A stretch of 64,000 nt of DNA. It comes from Anabas testudineus (Eukaryota; Chordata; Actinopteri; Anabantiformes; Anabantidae). The notes under the pieces are model-generated. The model had not been told where the DNA came from. It searched no databases and saw nothing but the letters and a program-made list of their open reading frames with translations. The position numbers and the translations under genes are program-made. Position 1 is the stretch's first letter. Each line of letters opens with the position of its first letter. Where the stretch lies: positions 24,082,236-24,146,235 of the forward strand of contig NC_046614.1 of assembly GCF_900324465.2 (NCBI RefSeq). Direction: 5' to 3'. Shown here piece after piece: positions 1-12,837 of the stretch.

Positions 1-84
1 TTTGTCGCGAGGCCGCAGCTGATGTTGGTGGATATCACGGAGCTGGGAACCATTAAACTGCAGCTGGAAGTGACCTGGAAGTAC

Positions 85-138
<54 letters not shown>

Positions 139-3100
139 GATTAAAACATGTTAAATTTTAAAAAACCCCGTAGCCAAGATATGAAATAATAGATGATGGA
201 GAAGTGATGAAATGAAGCAGTGGACAGTGAAATCATATCCGTGTACAATACCTGGATGATAAGGTGGTGAAGCAGGCGTGGATGTCTGAATGTTTGCTCT
301 GAATTATTGTCCTGACCTCAGTGTGTGGCCCCCGCTCTGACCTGCAGCCCTGCTCTCTGTTCAGATGTCACATTAGGTGATTAGTCAAATAAATGTCAGG
401 TGCAGCTGGGCTACAAACGTATTAAATATAATATATAATATTTTCTTTCCCCGCTCTCTTTCTATGTCATTTTTTACTTTTTCTAAAATAGCTGTGACTT
501 CACCACATGTTCTAACAAATCTCATTGACACATGCAGCTTCCTTCATTCTCTGCCTCTGTCTCCTCTGGACCTCTACCCTGATCCAGCTGTCGTCAAGCA
601 GTTAAATAGATGCAGAACGTGTCCGATCATGTTCAGAGGAGTCAGGTGGAGGACGTGGAGAATCACACACGGCTGCTGACTTTACTCACACAGACAACAA
701 AACTAAGGGCTGTTACAGTCACACTCATTTCTGTGGAGCTCCCATTTTAAATGACCGTGATCCATCCACATGTTTCTGCTGCATAGAAACATTTTTAAAC
801 TGTTTCATTCAACGGGTTCAGTAAATACAAAAATACAACTGTGGGCAGTAAAAGAAGAGAATTTGTTGGTGCAAATCTTGGACTGATAAGAGAAAATTAT
901 TATTATTATACTATTACTCTGTAAAAAGCGAAGCTGTAATATGTTCTGTGTGTGTTTGTACCTTTAGTCCATTCGACAACACTGAGAAGATGAGGCCGCT
1001 GTCCGTCAGCAGGCAGTCGGTGTCCAGCAGGAAGAGTTCAGTTTACAGCTGGACGGCACCGAACACCCCCTCCTTCACTGAGAAGTACTTTATAGTGAGT
1101 AAACACACACAAGAAGACAACACACAGACCTAAATCCAAGCTTATTTATACTAGGTTCTGATTACTACACACCTCATATTCCACTAAATTCAACATTTAT
1201 AATTACATTTAGCATAAATACTTCAACTACTCACACAACACGAGAATATGGTTCCAGTGTGTTTCATACATTTACTGTATTTGCATATTAATGTGTGCAT
1301 GCTTATTAGGTTGTACAGAAATGAGTGTGAGTGAGAATGAGAATCATCAGTGTTGTTTTCCTGAAAACAAAAAGAACAGAAATGGTTCCTGGGACTGATG
1401 ATGTACTTTTCATGTCAGTGTGTCACAGTAAAACCTGCGTTTCACATCATTGACATTAGGATGTTCTCTTTGGCTTAAACAAACAGCAATTCTTTATCTT
1501 TTCATCGCCAAAATACAAATTAATACAAACTTCACAATCAGTTTGATATTTAAATGTTTTCTGGGTCCTCTCCATCCTGTGTAGTCGATGGTGCGTGAGC
1601 TGCACCATCAGGACGGCTCTCTCCCGTCTCTGGTGCCTAAAACCCGTCAGAACAGAGGAGGCGTGTCTCTGCTCAGCTACCTGTCCAACTCCTCGCACAC
1701 CTCCATCACATCAAACCACATCCCTCAGGCCCCCTACACCCCCAGGTAGGTACTGAAACTTCAACGTCTGCAGGCATCAAACATCCTGTGTGAAGTCGTT
1801 TACATGCACGTTTGTCCACGCTCTTGTGTATCTTCATTATTTGCTTCATGTGAAAATTCACCCCCCCACAGCTTCACACGGTCTCTCAGCTACCCCCCCA
1901 GCCCGAGCCAAGGCACCAGCCTGGAAGGGAGCCAGACTCAGCTGTCCCTGGGTGAGGAGGGATCCCTGGAGGTCTCCACAGAGGAGAGACAGAAGGGCAA
2001 GGATGTGGATGAAAGGCAGGAGGAGAAGTGGGGGGGTACGTTAGATACTTCATCCACGTTAGCAGAGAGTAAAACGGGATCCCTGTCAACTCTACAGAGG
2101 TGAGGAGAAACATTTTAGAACTGGTTCATAGTGAGGTTTTGTTTCACCAGCAGATCATTTGGAATCCGTTAAGTTGTTTATCTAATTCTAACAGCTGTTG
2201 GTTCAGAATTTAACATTTACAAAAACACGTGTCCCCACACAGGTCCAGTACTCCGGACATCCTCAGGAAGAACACGACTGCAGAACCAGAGACTGAGACA
2301 CAAGGTGCAGCCTCGAAACAGGACACCGTCAGCTTGCAGGTAAAAAGTCCTGATGCATGAAGATCATAAAGAGGTGCACCTGTAGCTATTTTAAATTATT
2401 GCTGTGGTTCTTTTACTTATGCTACATTTGAATGTACTAATGAGTATTTTTCTACTGTGATATTACTATGTTTAGTAGTAAGTACTTCTTGTTTTAGCGT
2501 CTCAGCTACTTCTTCATCAGCACCATGTTGTTTACACCTCACCTCTCTTTGTTTTAACTAATATTTCCCATGTTTCTTCCAGGACTCATGTTCGGCCCCA
2601 GCGTCGCCCACGTCTACTCAGGCTCCAGAGGTCGCCCCTTCCTCACCCGTGACATCTGCTCTGACCCCAGGAAAACCTGCCCTGAGTGGAGCCCAGCGCA
2701 GGGCCCAGGCTCTCAGGCTGGGAGCCCTGATCAAAGAACTGGAGAAGATGATGCAGAACCAGAACCAGAGCTGCTCTGAAAAGGAGCTGAAAGTCCTGGA
2801 CAACAAGATACTACACCTGGCAACCATACTCAAGGTACCTGTGTGTATTTATACATATACTGTACACGCATGAACTGATCTAAGTGCTCGTGCTGAAACT
2901 GATCTTCTCTCCAGAATGACCTCTCCCTGTTGAGGAGCTCCTCATCAGAGGAGACTCTGGCTGTGGAGGAGGTTCTCGGCAGCTTTGACTTCTTGTCACA
3001 TGACTTCAACGGCGACGATGACACCTCCTGTTTGGGCAGCATGAGACTAAAAGACAGTGGGTGAGTTTCCAGATAGAAGAAAATTAATAAATAAAACACT

Positions 3101-6100
3101 GAGTATTCTCATCTTCACTTTATTTATTTCTGTCTCCAGCATCAGTTCTTTCCAGCAGAGCACTCTGAGGAGTCTCGGCCTCCTCTCCCAGCAAAGCCAA
3201 TCAGCTTCTGAGGAAGAGTTGGTCATCGCCCCTCTGACTTCTGGGAACTGGAGTCTTGACCAAGCTCTGGAGACGCATCTGGATATTTGCTGCATCCTGC
3301 TACAGGTACAACGTTGGAGGAAGAGTTACTGAGAATGTTTTCTGCTCCTTTTCATGCTCAACACTAACGAATGGACGTGATGTTTCCTCAGATGATGAGA
3401 ACCACTGAGTTCAGTCCATCTCAGAGGGACCTGCTGGAGGAAATGTCTCTTCAAGCTGACGTCCTGGACAGAGTCAGTTGTCTGCTGCTGGAGAAGAACG
3501 ACATCTCTGTCTGCGATGGTTAGTGGAACATACGACATGTTGTCTAGAACCAATATGATTATGATCATTAGAGTTGAATTATTCTCTTCAGGTTTATACA
3601 CTGTTGCTGCTACGTGTCTTTGTGCATGTTCCTGTTCTGTGTTGGCTGAGACTTTCATTCTCCTCCTCTTCAGTTCTCCCTAAGGCCCAGAGAACCAGGG
3701 ACTTGCTGCTGTTCTGGGAGGAGTGCGTTAATGACGCCACTTCTCCGTTCTGTTGCCACTCTGAAAGCTTCTCCAGGACGTTAAGGAAGCGCTACACACA
3801 CAAGGTGAAGGCCAAGCAGCCCGGCCAGTCAGAAAAAGGTAGATGAACTCCTCACCCTGCACCGACTCAACCAAACACAGCAGTGTCTCCCGCTCCCTGA
3901 CCTGAAAGTTCTTCCTCCTTCTCTGCAGTGTTCTCTCAGCTCCTGCAGCAGGTCCAGTCGGCCTGTCGGATGGTCCCCAGCTCTCGATCCATCTGCAGCC
4001 CAGACAGAGTCACCGTCTTCCAGCTGTCAGTGTATCTGAAACGCTGGAGCATCCAGGAGCTGGGAGACCACATCTCACGCCTCTCCAAAGAAGGTAAAGC
4101 TCTCATTTAAAAATTCTGCACTTAAAAAGTTTTATATATTCCAGTCTTATATATAGATTACATACAGATTACATTTTAGTTTTATTTGTGATATACATAC
4201 TAATCATTCCCATATACTTAATACAACAGAGGTCAATGATCATGTGAAATAGTGGGTGGATGTTTTTTCTTCCTGTGAGCCTCGACTACAACATGTTCAC
4301 ATCTCAGAGACGGATCTCAAAACCCACAAATATTTAGACAATGTTCTTGTTAACTTGGGAGAATCGAGCCTTTAAGCTATTTCAGATCTTTTTTATTCTC
4401 TCTGTGGAGATACAGTAGATAGATTCACGTTAGTGAGCTGAACATCTTTGCTCTTTTGTTTTGTGGCGTACAAACCCCCCAGACACCATTTGTTGGCAGA
4501 GCACAGTGGGCGAGTGGGACTATAACCTGGAGGAGGGTAGAAGACGTTGAGTTGACCCCACCTCAGATCATCTGAAGAGGTTTAATTCTGGGTCACCTAT
4601 TCACGCCGACCCTCCTGATACTATAGAATGTGAATCTGCCTGTAGAGGCAGATTCTGTGGTGTGTAAAGCTTAGGTTGACGATGTGAGGAGAGTCCGTCC
4701 AGATCCCAGATTAATGCTGATGCTGTGTTCTGTGGTTTGGTTGGGACGACCAGAACCTCTTTCCTGTAGAGACTGAGCCGAGTTTCTCCCTAAAATAAAG
4801 GGCTAGGGTTTAGTTAGTGGTAAAAAATATTAACACAGTAAAGTTACATTAAAATAACTGCATTTGAGTAAATGTACTATCTTTTACTGCAGCTACCATT
4901 ACACATTGGTATATTACCATCTGTGCATGTGTACCGTGTATATACTGTGTGTACCGTGTGTGTACAGTGTATATACTGTGTGTACAGTGCTGGATGTGTG
5001 TCGTGCTGCTGTCTGCTGCGTATTTGAGGAATGGTCTGTCGTTCTAATTCTCCGATTGAGCTTTAAGATCTGGCAACGTTCCAGAAATTCCAGCATACTC
5101 AAAGGGCATCTGGACCATCTGTCACCATTAATGCCAAACAGCCTGGGCGTGTGTGTGGATTCAAAAGCCACATGACTCATCTCACTGCCAAAATATGTTC
5201 AGATAGAAAAACCCAAAACACATCCGTAGTTGCTTCCTCTCTGTTTTCACGTGGTAACAGTTTGTGTTGTCTGTGTGTTAAACTGCTAAACTACGTAGCA
5301 CAACCCCTATAAAACAACAACAACAACAACAACAACAACATGGTTTCTGCTCTTTAATTCAAGTCTGATCCTGGTATTTGTTGTAACTCACTTTACACAG
5401 CAGGCGGGTGGTATAATTACAACATGCACAGAAACGTTTAACTTTCTGTACCAATGGTACGTTCTGCTCAGAGTGTGTATTAATGATTTATCAGATCAGA
5501 ACATTTCTATTGAACAAATTTCATCATTTACTCCATCACAGGGGAAAAGTCCTTAAAGTGTTCAGGAATATCTGCAAGTCCAAGACAACATCTGCTGATA
5601 GCGACCATGTGATTGATAACTTCATGCTGGTGTCTTTCAGAGTATGTTCTGTCAGCACTGAGGGGCCCTAAAAGGAGGCGGGCCCTAAATAAGCTGCAGG
5701 GGCGGCGCATCGCCTCGCTCCTCCCACTGGGCTGCACGCTGCAGACCCTGGCCGCCCTGCAGACCGACTCCAACCACAAGGTCTGCAAAGCTGCTGCCAG
5801 CTGTCTCTGCAGAGCTGCAGGCTGTAAAGCCTTCAAGAGCAAGGTACAGCTGTAATAAGACCGTCTACAGCCAGGCAGCTGCTTCACTTCAAGCTAAATG
5901 CTAAATTACATGCTCACAGTGAAAATGGTAACACGTTGATACTGAGCACATATAATATTTACAATGGTCCTGTATCTCAGTTTAGTATCTCACCTGAAAA
6001 TCATTTGCTAATTAGCACTAAACACAAAGTAGCTGAAGTTAAATGACATAAATAAAAGCAGGAAGCTGTAATTCTGATGTTTCATCAAGTAGAGTTATCT

Positions 6101-8057
6101 TAACAAATGTCAAGCTCATTATGGTGAAACAGGAAAAGTTGTTAGGATCAGTCCTCCAGAGTCTGTAGAAAAGATCATGGCAGTTACAAGTATTAGGTAA
6201 AACTACAGAAGTATTAAGCATCAAAAGTATTCCGATACATGATATTACAGTATATGATAAAGCAAATGTCACCGGTGAAGGTGGAGCTGGTTTTAAGTAC
6301 TAGGATAAATCAGAAGTGAGAATAATCCTTGTTCTGCCGGGTCGCGGGGGGAGCAGCTTTAGCAGAGATGCCCAGACTTCCCTCTCCCTAGACACCTCCT
6401 CCAGCTCTTCCGGGGGGACACCGAGGCGTTCCCAGGCCAGCCGAGAGACATAGTCCCTCCAACGTGTCCTGGGTCTTCCCCGGGGCCTCCTCCCGGTGGG
6501 ACAGGACCGAAAAACCTCCCCTACGAGGCGTCCCGGGGGCATCCGAAACAGATGCCCAAGCCACCTCAACTGGCCCCTCTCGATGCAGAGGAGCAGCGGC
6601 TCTACTCCGAGCTCCTCCCGGGTGACTGAGCTCCTCACCCTACCTCTAAGGGTGCATCCAGCCACCCAGTGCAGGAAACTCATTTCGGCCGCTTGTATCC
6701 GCGACCTTGTCCTTTCGGTCATGACCCAAAGCTCATGACCATAGGTGAGGGTAGGGACGTAGACTGACCGGTAAATCGAGAGCTTTGCCTTTCGGCTCAG
6801 CTCCTTTTTCACCACGACGGACCGGTACACCGACCGCATTACTGCTGCCGATGCACCAATCCGTCTGTCAATCTCACGCTCCCTATTTCCCTCACTCGTG
6901 AACAAGACCCCAAGATACTTAAACTCCTCCACTTGAGGGAGGATCTCCCCCCCCAACCTGGAGGGTGCAAGCCACCTTTTTCCGGTCATGACGAGTGACA
7001 AATCAAGGTCGGATACGTCGCCCGGATTGGCGTCACCGGGGCCCCACCCTGGAGCCAGGCCTGGGGTTGGGGCACGTAGACGAGCGCCTGGTGGCTGGGA
7101 TCTCTCCCACGGGACCCGGCCGGGCGCAGCCCGAAGGAGCGACGTGGGACCGCCTTCCCGTAGGCCCACCACCCGCAGGAAGGCGCATAAGGGGTCGGTG
7201 CAGTGTGGATTGGGTGGCAGCCGTGTGGAGGTGCCTCGACAACCCAATCCCTGGACAAAGAATCTGGCAATTGTTCTAAACCAGTTTGACTTTATTAATC
7301 TGGGCTTTTTGTTTCAGTGACCTCAGTCACAGTAGAAAATGCTACAACTGAATTTAAGAACAGTATTTGAGTAAATGTACTTAATTACTTTACACAGCTG
7401 CATAGTTCCAATGATTCACATCCGGTAGCTGCCAACATTAGCATTTCCACTGTGAGCTCAGTAGAATCAGAGCATCAGTCGCCAGTAAACAGTACAAATA
7501 ACAGCTTCTGACCAGTTTTACTTTGTGGAGATAAATGCAGTGATGGAACTACTCCTCTAACCTCTAACTGATCTCTTTCTTAACCGTTTCCTCCAGGCAG
7601 TAGTTTACTACACAGAGAGTCTGAAAAGCAGCGATGTTCAAATCCAACAGGGCTCCTGTCTGGCTCTTAAATGCCTCAAGGTGAGCAACACACAGTAAAT
7701 TATCCACAGACTCAAATGATTCTTAAAATCACTTGAACAACATCTGGTGTGTGTGTGTGTGTGTGTGTTTGCACCAGGCGACGGAGAGCGTGGACCACAT
7801 AGCAGATTTGTATAAATCACCAGATGAAGACCTTCGCAGCGCTGCCAGAGAGACTGTCCTCTCCTTTGGTACAAACTGTAATCATCATCTTCATGTAGCA
7901 ACTCGTGAATTCGTAGTTTAAAGTTTAGTTTCATTCAACTTTCCACCTGTCTGCAGGTAAAAAGGGCTACCAGGCCTTCCAGAGGATGGACCAGCTGTAC
8001 GCTGAGATGCAGGAGGAGGCCTACCAGAACCAAGAGACCGAGATTACGATTCTATAG
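1..8057 (+). CDS. ripor3: RIPOR (FAM65) family Rho-regulating protein, C-terminal 730 codons; 5' part outside window
   Basis: RIPOR proteins bind and restrain RhoA and act in cell polarity and migration (family knowledge). Fifteen exons join in phase: 1-80, 968-1094, 1585-1745, 1872-2099, 2243-2339, 2583-2834, 2915-3060, 3140-3305, 3392-3518, 3674-3838, 3929-4093, 5641-5843, 7597-7680, 7778-7868, 7957-8057 (stop TAG). The reading frame is open at base 1 with [20 protein letters not shown], typical of the end of the conserved N-terminal region. A Ser/Thr/Pro-rich low-complexity middle follows, with a helical stretch near residue 210 ([11 protein letters not shown]). The last 160 residues are HEAT/ARM-like helices ([20 protein letters not shown], then [10 protein letters not shown] and [18 protein letters not shown]), and the protein ends [10 protein letters not shown]. 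The family call is firm. The paralogue is not: ripor3 is chosen because blcap, pigu and psmf1 are also chromosome-20 genes in human, but the length visible would also fit ripor2. Confidence 0.85.
87..134. repeat. (CA)n microsatellite
   Basis: About 24 uninterrupted AC dinucleotides begin six bases after the first visible RIPOR exon, in the intron. Confidence 0.97.
4632..4655. other. Perfect 10-bp inverted repeat with 4-nt loop
   Basis: GAATCTGCCT, then GTAG, then AGGCAGATTC, within the large RIPOR intron 4094-5640. The stem does not extend beyond 10 bp, so it is too short for a microRNA precursor. It may be part of a decayed transposable element. The rest of this intron shows only low-complexity and TG-rich sequence. 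Confidence 0.7.
5313..5340. repeat. (CAA)n microsatellite
   Basis: About nine CAA units in the RIPOR intron. Confidence 0.95.
6336..7270 (-). mobile_element. 5'-truncated non-LTR retrotransposon (LINE), end of the reverse-transcriptase ORF
   Basis: On the minus strand a 315-codon frame covers most of the block. It carries the thumb and C-terminal region common to teleost LINE ORF2 proteins: [62 protein letters not shown], and [14 protein letters not shown]. It ends with LLPPRPG. The GC-rich composition contrasts with the AT-rich RIPOR intron around it. The finger and palm domains and the endonuclease are absent, so the copy is dead on arrival. The usual 3' tail after the ccccgcgacccgg end (simple repeats of ATGG type in related copies, from memory) is missing. 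The frame is still open, which suggests a fairly young insertion. Clade (Rex1/Babar-like or L2-like) cannot be settled by eye. Confidence 0.9.
7747..7768. repeat. (TG)n microsatellite before a RIPOR acceptor
   Basis: Eleven GT units within 10 bases of the acceptor of the RIPOR exon 7778-7868, forming part of its polypyrimidine region. Confidence 0.95.
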
Positions 8058-8142
8058 GAAACAAGTCGGACGTTTAAGATGGAAAGTGCCTTTGTTTTGA
8101 AATGAGAACTCACAGTATATTTTCCAAGTTTTATCAGAGTAG

Positions 8143-8148
8143 AATAAA
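8143..8148 (+). terminator. Poly(A) signal of the RIPOR gene
   Basis: AATAAA 86 bases after the stop codon, which would give a very short 3' UTR. The AT-rich sequence up to about 8.6 kb could hold later sites. Confidence 0.6.
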
Positions 8149-11100
8149 GTTTACGAACCTGTGCTGAAGGGAAATGCCACGACGAGGAATCTCATTGAAA
8201 TCTGTGGTACCGTCAAGTGCAGAGGACGTCTAACGACGGTGACTTCAGCTTCCTCTGGATGGATCATCGATCCAGATCAGTGATGTAGGAAAGAGTTTGA
8301 ATTGTGTCCTGAAGCTACAAGGTGGACTTCAACACACAGTTTGAATTTATGTTTGTGAAATATGCAGTGTTACATTCCAAGAGGAAGGAATCATGTTTGT
8401 TATTTCGATACCAATTATTTTATTTAATTAGACAGTTGTGTTTTTCTACGTCTGCTTTTTTCGAACTGGCACAAAGAAGTTTAGTTTTGGTTTTGTTGTA
8501 AGATGAATAGTAAATATATTAAAGTGTGTTTATTAAACTTTGAGAGACAAAATTAATCCCTAATAACCTATAATATAATATAATATAATATAGTAAAAGT
8601 GACGTTTAGAGGAACTAACATCCAGCAGGAGGCATCTACATATCTACAAACTGCACCTGTGGCAGCTTGTTGTTTTCAGCTCTTTGGATACAACTGATGC
8701 TGAAATGTGACGTTCAAGGACACCGGAGGATTATGGTAGAACAATCAACTCTTGCTGGAAGCCAAACAGTATTTAAGAGGTTTTACTCTTCTCTCCATAC
8801 GTGTCCTGTTTAGCAGATGATGTGGGTGCAGATGCCGGAAGTTAAATTCTAAAACTGTGGCTTTTTGGATTAAGTCAAATCAGTTCTCTGAGAAATAAAT
8901 CCACCACAGCCTCAGTTAGTAATGAGCTGAAACATGTTAAACATGATGTTTATATCTTGTAATAGTCATTACACTAGTTAATTTGATAACATAAGATTTG
9001 CCTTTCAGAAAAATGTCTGAATATTTTACACTGGTGATGTGATCATGGTCTGTTATGGTTGGAGTGACAAAGCCGGAGCCCATGTTAATACATCTGTACA
9101 GTAATGGGTATTAATTTTATATAATCACTGATTTAAAACATAAAATGAGGCTGCATAAGTCATCAAAAGTCATGTTCGGTGCCAATTCCTACCATTGTCA
9201 ATAGAAAACGATGGATCTCCATCATCCTACAGGAGACTTCATCATGTGACCCTCGATCGTTTTCATCTTCTCACTGAAACTCTTCATCTGTCGGACGCTG
9301 AACCCGAGTAAACATAAACTTACAAGGTTGAAGTAGAGACAGGTGGAAAGAAAAGAAAATTATAGTTCACAAAACAACAATAGAGAAGAGAATTGTGTTT
9401 TCCTACAGTCAGCAGGATCCAAACTTCAAACTTCAGGTTTGGGAAGAAACATGTACAGTATATGAAGTAGCTTTAAATATCTGTCCACGTGTAGCTGAAA
9501 ACCTCAGGATGTCATTTTAAATCCGTACTGCAACAGGGCACACATCAACTAGGTAGTTAAGAAATCAGTAATCATGTGTTTATAACAACGCAGCGATGAA
9601 CACTTAACTTTAACATGGTGTTAGTGTACATGTCTGTACACTCCACTAACTTTGATAAATGATACTCTACAGTACAACTCAGGACTAGTGAACATTATTT
9701 ATATTGTATTTTCTGTGAGCCGCTAATTTGCTGATAATATTTCTTTTAAATCTAAAGTTTTACTTCACTTGAATTTGTATTGGTTCTGAATTTGAATACT
9801 CACACTTCCATTAATTAACTGATAGATTAGCTGGTCCCAGTGTTTTCCAGAGTGGTGGGTCACTGCAGCAGAGGCAGGTGCTGCCCTCTGCTGGCTCCTC
9901 GGGTAACATGACGTATGAGAAGGCCCTGACCTGAGGATGCTTTCTCCTGCCACAGAGTCCATTTGGCTGTGGTTACGCTGACATGGGACCTCTCTGACTG
10001 GGATATTTAAAGACTGTTTGGGAGGTCAATAAAATGGCATGGGAAGCTTTAAACATGCAAGAGAGAGGAGGTTGTGGAGTCGGATGAAGCTTTTTCCTTC
10101 ACTGTTGTCTTAGTGGAGCCATGATGGGTCAACACCAGTCAGTCGCGGGTGTTTAAGTTTAGGTTATAAAGTATGATCAAAATGCTCAGCATAACAAAAA
10201 CCTCGTGTTTAAAACCAGCATCATGAATCAATGCAAACACACTGAACTCTCAAGAGGCGTGCTGTAATGTAGAACAGCATGTGGAGACTCCTCTATTTAG
10301 ATAATCAGATGCAGAATCAGATTAGTTCCTAAAACAAAATGTTCAGGATACATACAGGAATCACAGCTGGCTGTGTGAGAATCCTCTTCATGGTCGCCCC
10401 CTCCATCCACTTCAGGATGTGCAACTGAAAAAAAGGTTCAACGATTAGAAGAATTCATTTCAGAGTCAAGAAAACTAAACTGAAGACAGAAAATCACTTC
10501 TTCAGCTGGAAGAAACATTTTAAGAGTTAGTTCAACAAACAGAGTGGGTTTGGTCAAGAAGTCTTTGAGAAATGTAACCTTTGACCTCATGATGGCTGTA
10601 GATGAATCAGCTCATCCAGTTCCTGTGTTGTTCAACATGCTGATGTCTGAAGTCTGTCTGAGACTTTAGGAAACAAACTGTGGGTTTAACGTGTGTGTAG
10701 TTTGCCTTTTTCTCTATGCTTTAATTTAACTGTGCTGACAAACATTTGCAGTCGGTGGTGAAACTCATTCAACAGAAACACAGCGAGCTCCACAAACCGC
10801 CAAGAAGAAAAGTGACAAGACAAGAACTTAAAGACAACATTAAACTACTTAGTACAAGCATCTGGACAAATCCTGGCTGTGTCCCACCTCCAGTCGAGGT
10901 CCTTATGTCACAAGCCAGTAAATAAAACAATATTACAATAAAGCAAAGCAGCAGTTGAAAGAACATTTTAGTCTAGTAAAACACTTTACTGGAATATTTC
11001 TACATCACACTACTTTTAACTGACAGATAGTTATTTTGCAGATTCATATTAAAAATGTAAAAATATAGTGAATTATGTCGTATTATATTATTTTTGGTGC

Positions 11101-12831
11101 CTGGAAGTAAATTCACAAACTTAAAGTGATGTTTAAATTTAATGTTTAATTACCTGATTGAGATGATTGTTTGATGGCTGTAGGGACAGGACGGCTGGTT
11201 CTCCCTCTCCTCATCTAAGAACAGAAGAGTTAATAGTCATCACCGTCTGTAGGTTTCATGTTCAAACCATGGAGGCTGCAGAGATTCTAAATATTTAAAT
11301 ACACTAATCTAAAGTGGTTTAAACCTAAAGGACATACCAGCTGCTCTCTCTTCCCTCCTGCATCATTAGGAGACTGTTTTCAGGTGAGGTGCCACCGTCA
11401 GCTGAGTGTGCTGCGTTCAAGAACCTTCAGTCTGTCACAAGCTCAAACATAAATTAATCTGTTAATATGTTGTGACTTCTTCTGCCGTGATTCTTTTTAT
11501 TTTCAGTTTCCCCACTTTGAAACTCACCAATAAACCAAAGCACAACATCAGAAATCGAACTGAAGCTCAGAGTTTACCTTGGCTCAGTGTCTCAGAAGCG
11601 ATGGTGAAATCTGGAGCTGTAATAAACCAACACAGAACTTTCTGTTGTAGTAGGATGAGAAACAGCATCTAGGAGGAGATTGATGACATGACGCTCTGTG
11701 GGGATGGTTGTTGCTCCGTCTTGCACTGAGTTGCATCATCACCTGAAGTCCAGCACTTGTTCACCGTTTATCTGTTGTTTGTATAATCCACTATTCTCAG
11801 CTCTTTACTGCTGCTGACATTATAACGTTCATTCTACATTTACAGTGACTTCCCAAAGGGTCGCTTTTTAAACAGGTGACCCCTCACACTATAATCCACA
11901 TTAAGAAACGTTTTAGAAAACTGGAAAAAAGAAGACATGACTACAGGAACCATCTGTAGACCTCCACAGAAAAACTGTGGTGAGACATTAAACACAAAAA
12001 CATGTCTTAGTAACATGTAGGATGACCACGTGCGACTAGAACAGCTTGGTAGTGATAGATTCAAGTCTTTTAAAACAAGTGGAATGATAAACCTGTAGGG
12101 ACAGAACAACTCGGCCTTTTTGTTCACAGCACTTCCTGGAAATATTAATCGGCAGAAACACAGAAACAACTGACAACAATCCCACCTGATCCAGTTTCCT
12201 GGCTGCTGGGAATAAAGATACAGGAAAAAATGAATACACACCAAATTTTACACAACTCTTCAGTAAATGAGTTTTTAAACAAGGACTTTTCAAAGAACTC
12301 AGTACTTAGTTCTTATTCAGACTTTCCAGGTGTGAGAGAATCAATTAACAGATTTACATATTTAGTTGCCAAATGTGATTGGAATTAACCCTGAATTAAG
12401 TATATATTCATTTACTATATTTCAGGGACTGAAATGTACATTTTAGTCACAGCTGCTAGAACAGTTTAGATTTACCATACAAAACCCTCTACATGTAGTG
12501 CTGTTTTAAATGTGATCTTTCCTTTAATCTGAAGGTGTCCGTTTCTAGCTAAATGTTTTAGTTCTCACTTTTTTCTGTTTTACTCTTTAACAAAATCACT
12601 GCAATCCAGTAAAAACCTAAAGATCAAATAATTCACCTCAAACTAATAAACTTATAAAAACAGACTTACTTCACTGTAACAGGCACTTTTCTGCATTCTG
12701 AAGTTCATTTTCCTGATTCTTAATTTCAGTCCAAGATATTATGAAGCTGATTAAAAACAGCACATACTCCCAACAATACCTGTTAATATTAGATAAACTG
12801 AATTTGACACAGTTTAACATAGAGGAAAAAC
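8149..12831. other. 4.7 kb without a supportable gene
   Basis: AT-rich unique-looking sequence between the RIPOR gene and the blcap 3' end. It has no ORF with recognisable protein similarity. Several reverse-strand segments have splice-like borders (10356-10424, 11154-11214, 11338-11410, 11578-11616), but their frames do not join. A short run of AATAT lies near 8574-8592. Confidence 0.6.
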
Positions 12832-12837
12832 TTTATT
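12832..12837 (-). terminator. Poly(A) signal for blcap
   Basis: TTTATT on the plus strand reads AATAAA on the blcap strand, 1.43 kb after the blcap stop. This fits the long blcap 3' UTR known in mammals. Confidence 0.6.

Noticed and set aside
6300-7247. 315-codon reverse-strand frame as a host gene
   Set aside because: The translation is the C-terminal part of a LINE reverse-transcriptase protein and runs into RIPOR intron sequence at its end.
10356-11616. Minus-strand candidate exons 11578-11616, 11338-11410, 11154-11214 and 10356-10424 as a new multi-exon gene
   Set aside because: Individual segments have good acceptors and donors. The first two join in phase, but the only open frame of 11338-11410 leads into a stop at the next exon, and the translations match nothing known. 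At most this is a noncoding transcript.
12666-12742. Minus-strand segment encoding a coiled-coil-looking peptide (WTEIKNQENELQNAEKCL) after a good acceptor
   Set aside because: The frame hits a stop before the GTAAGT donor, and the segment lies just past the blcap poly(A) signal. Probably chance.
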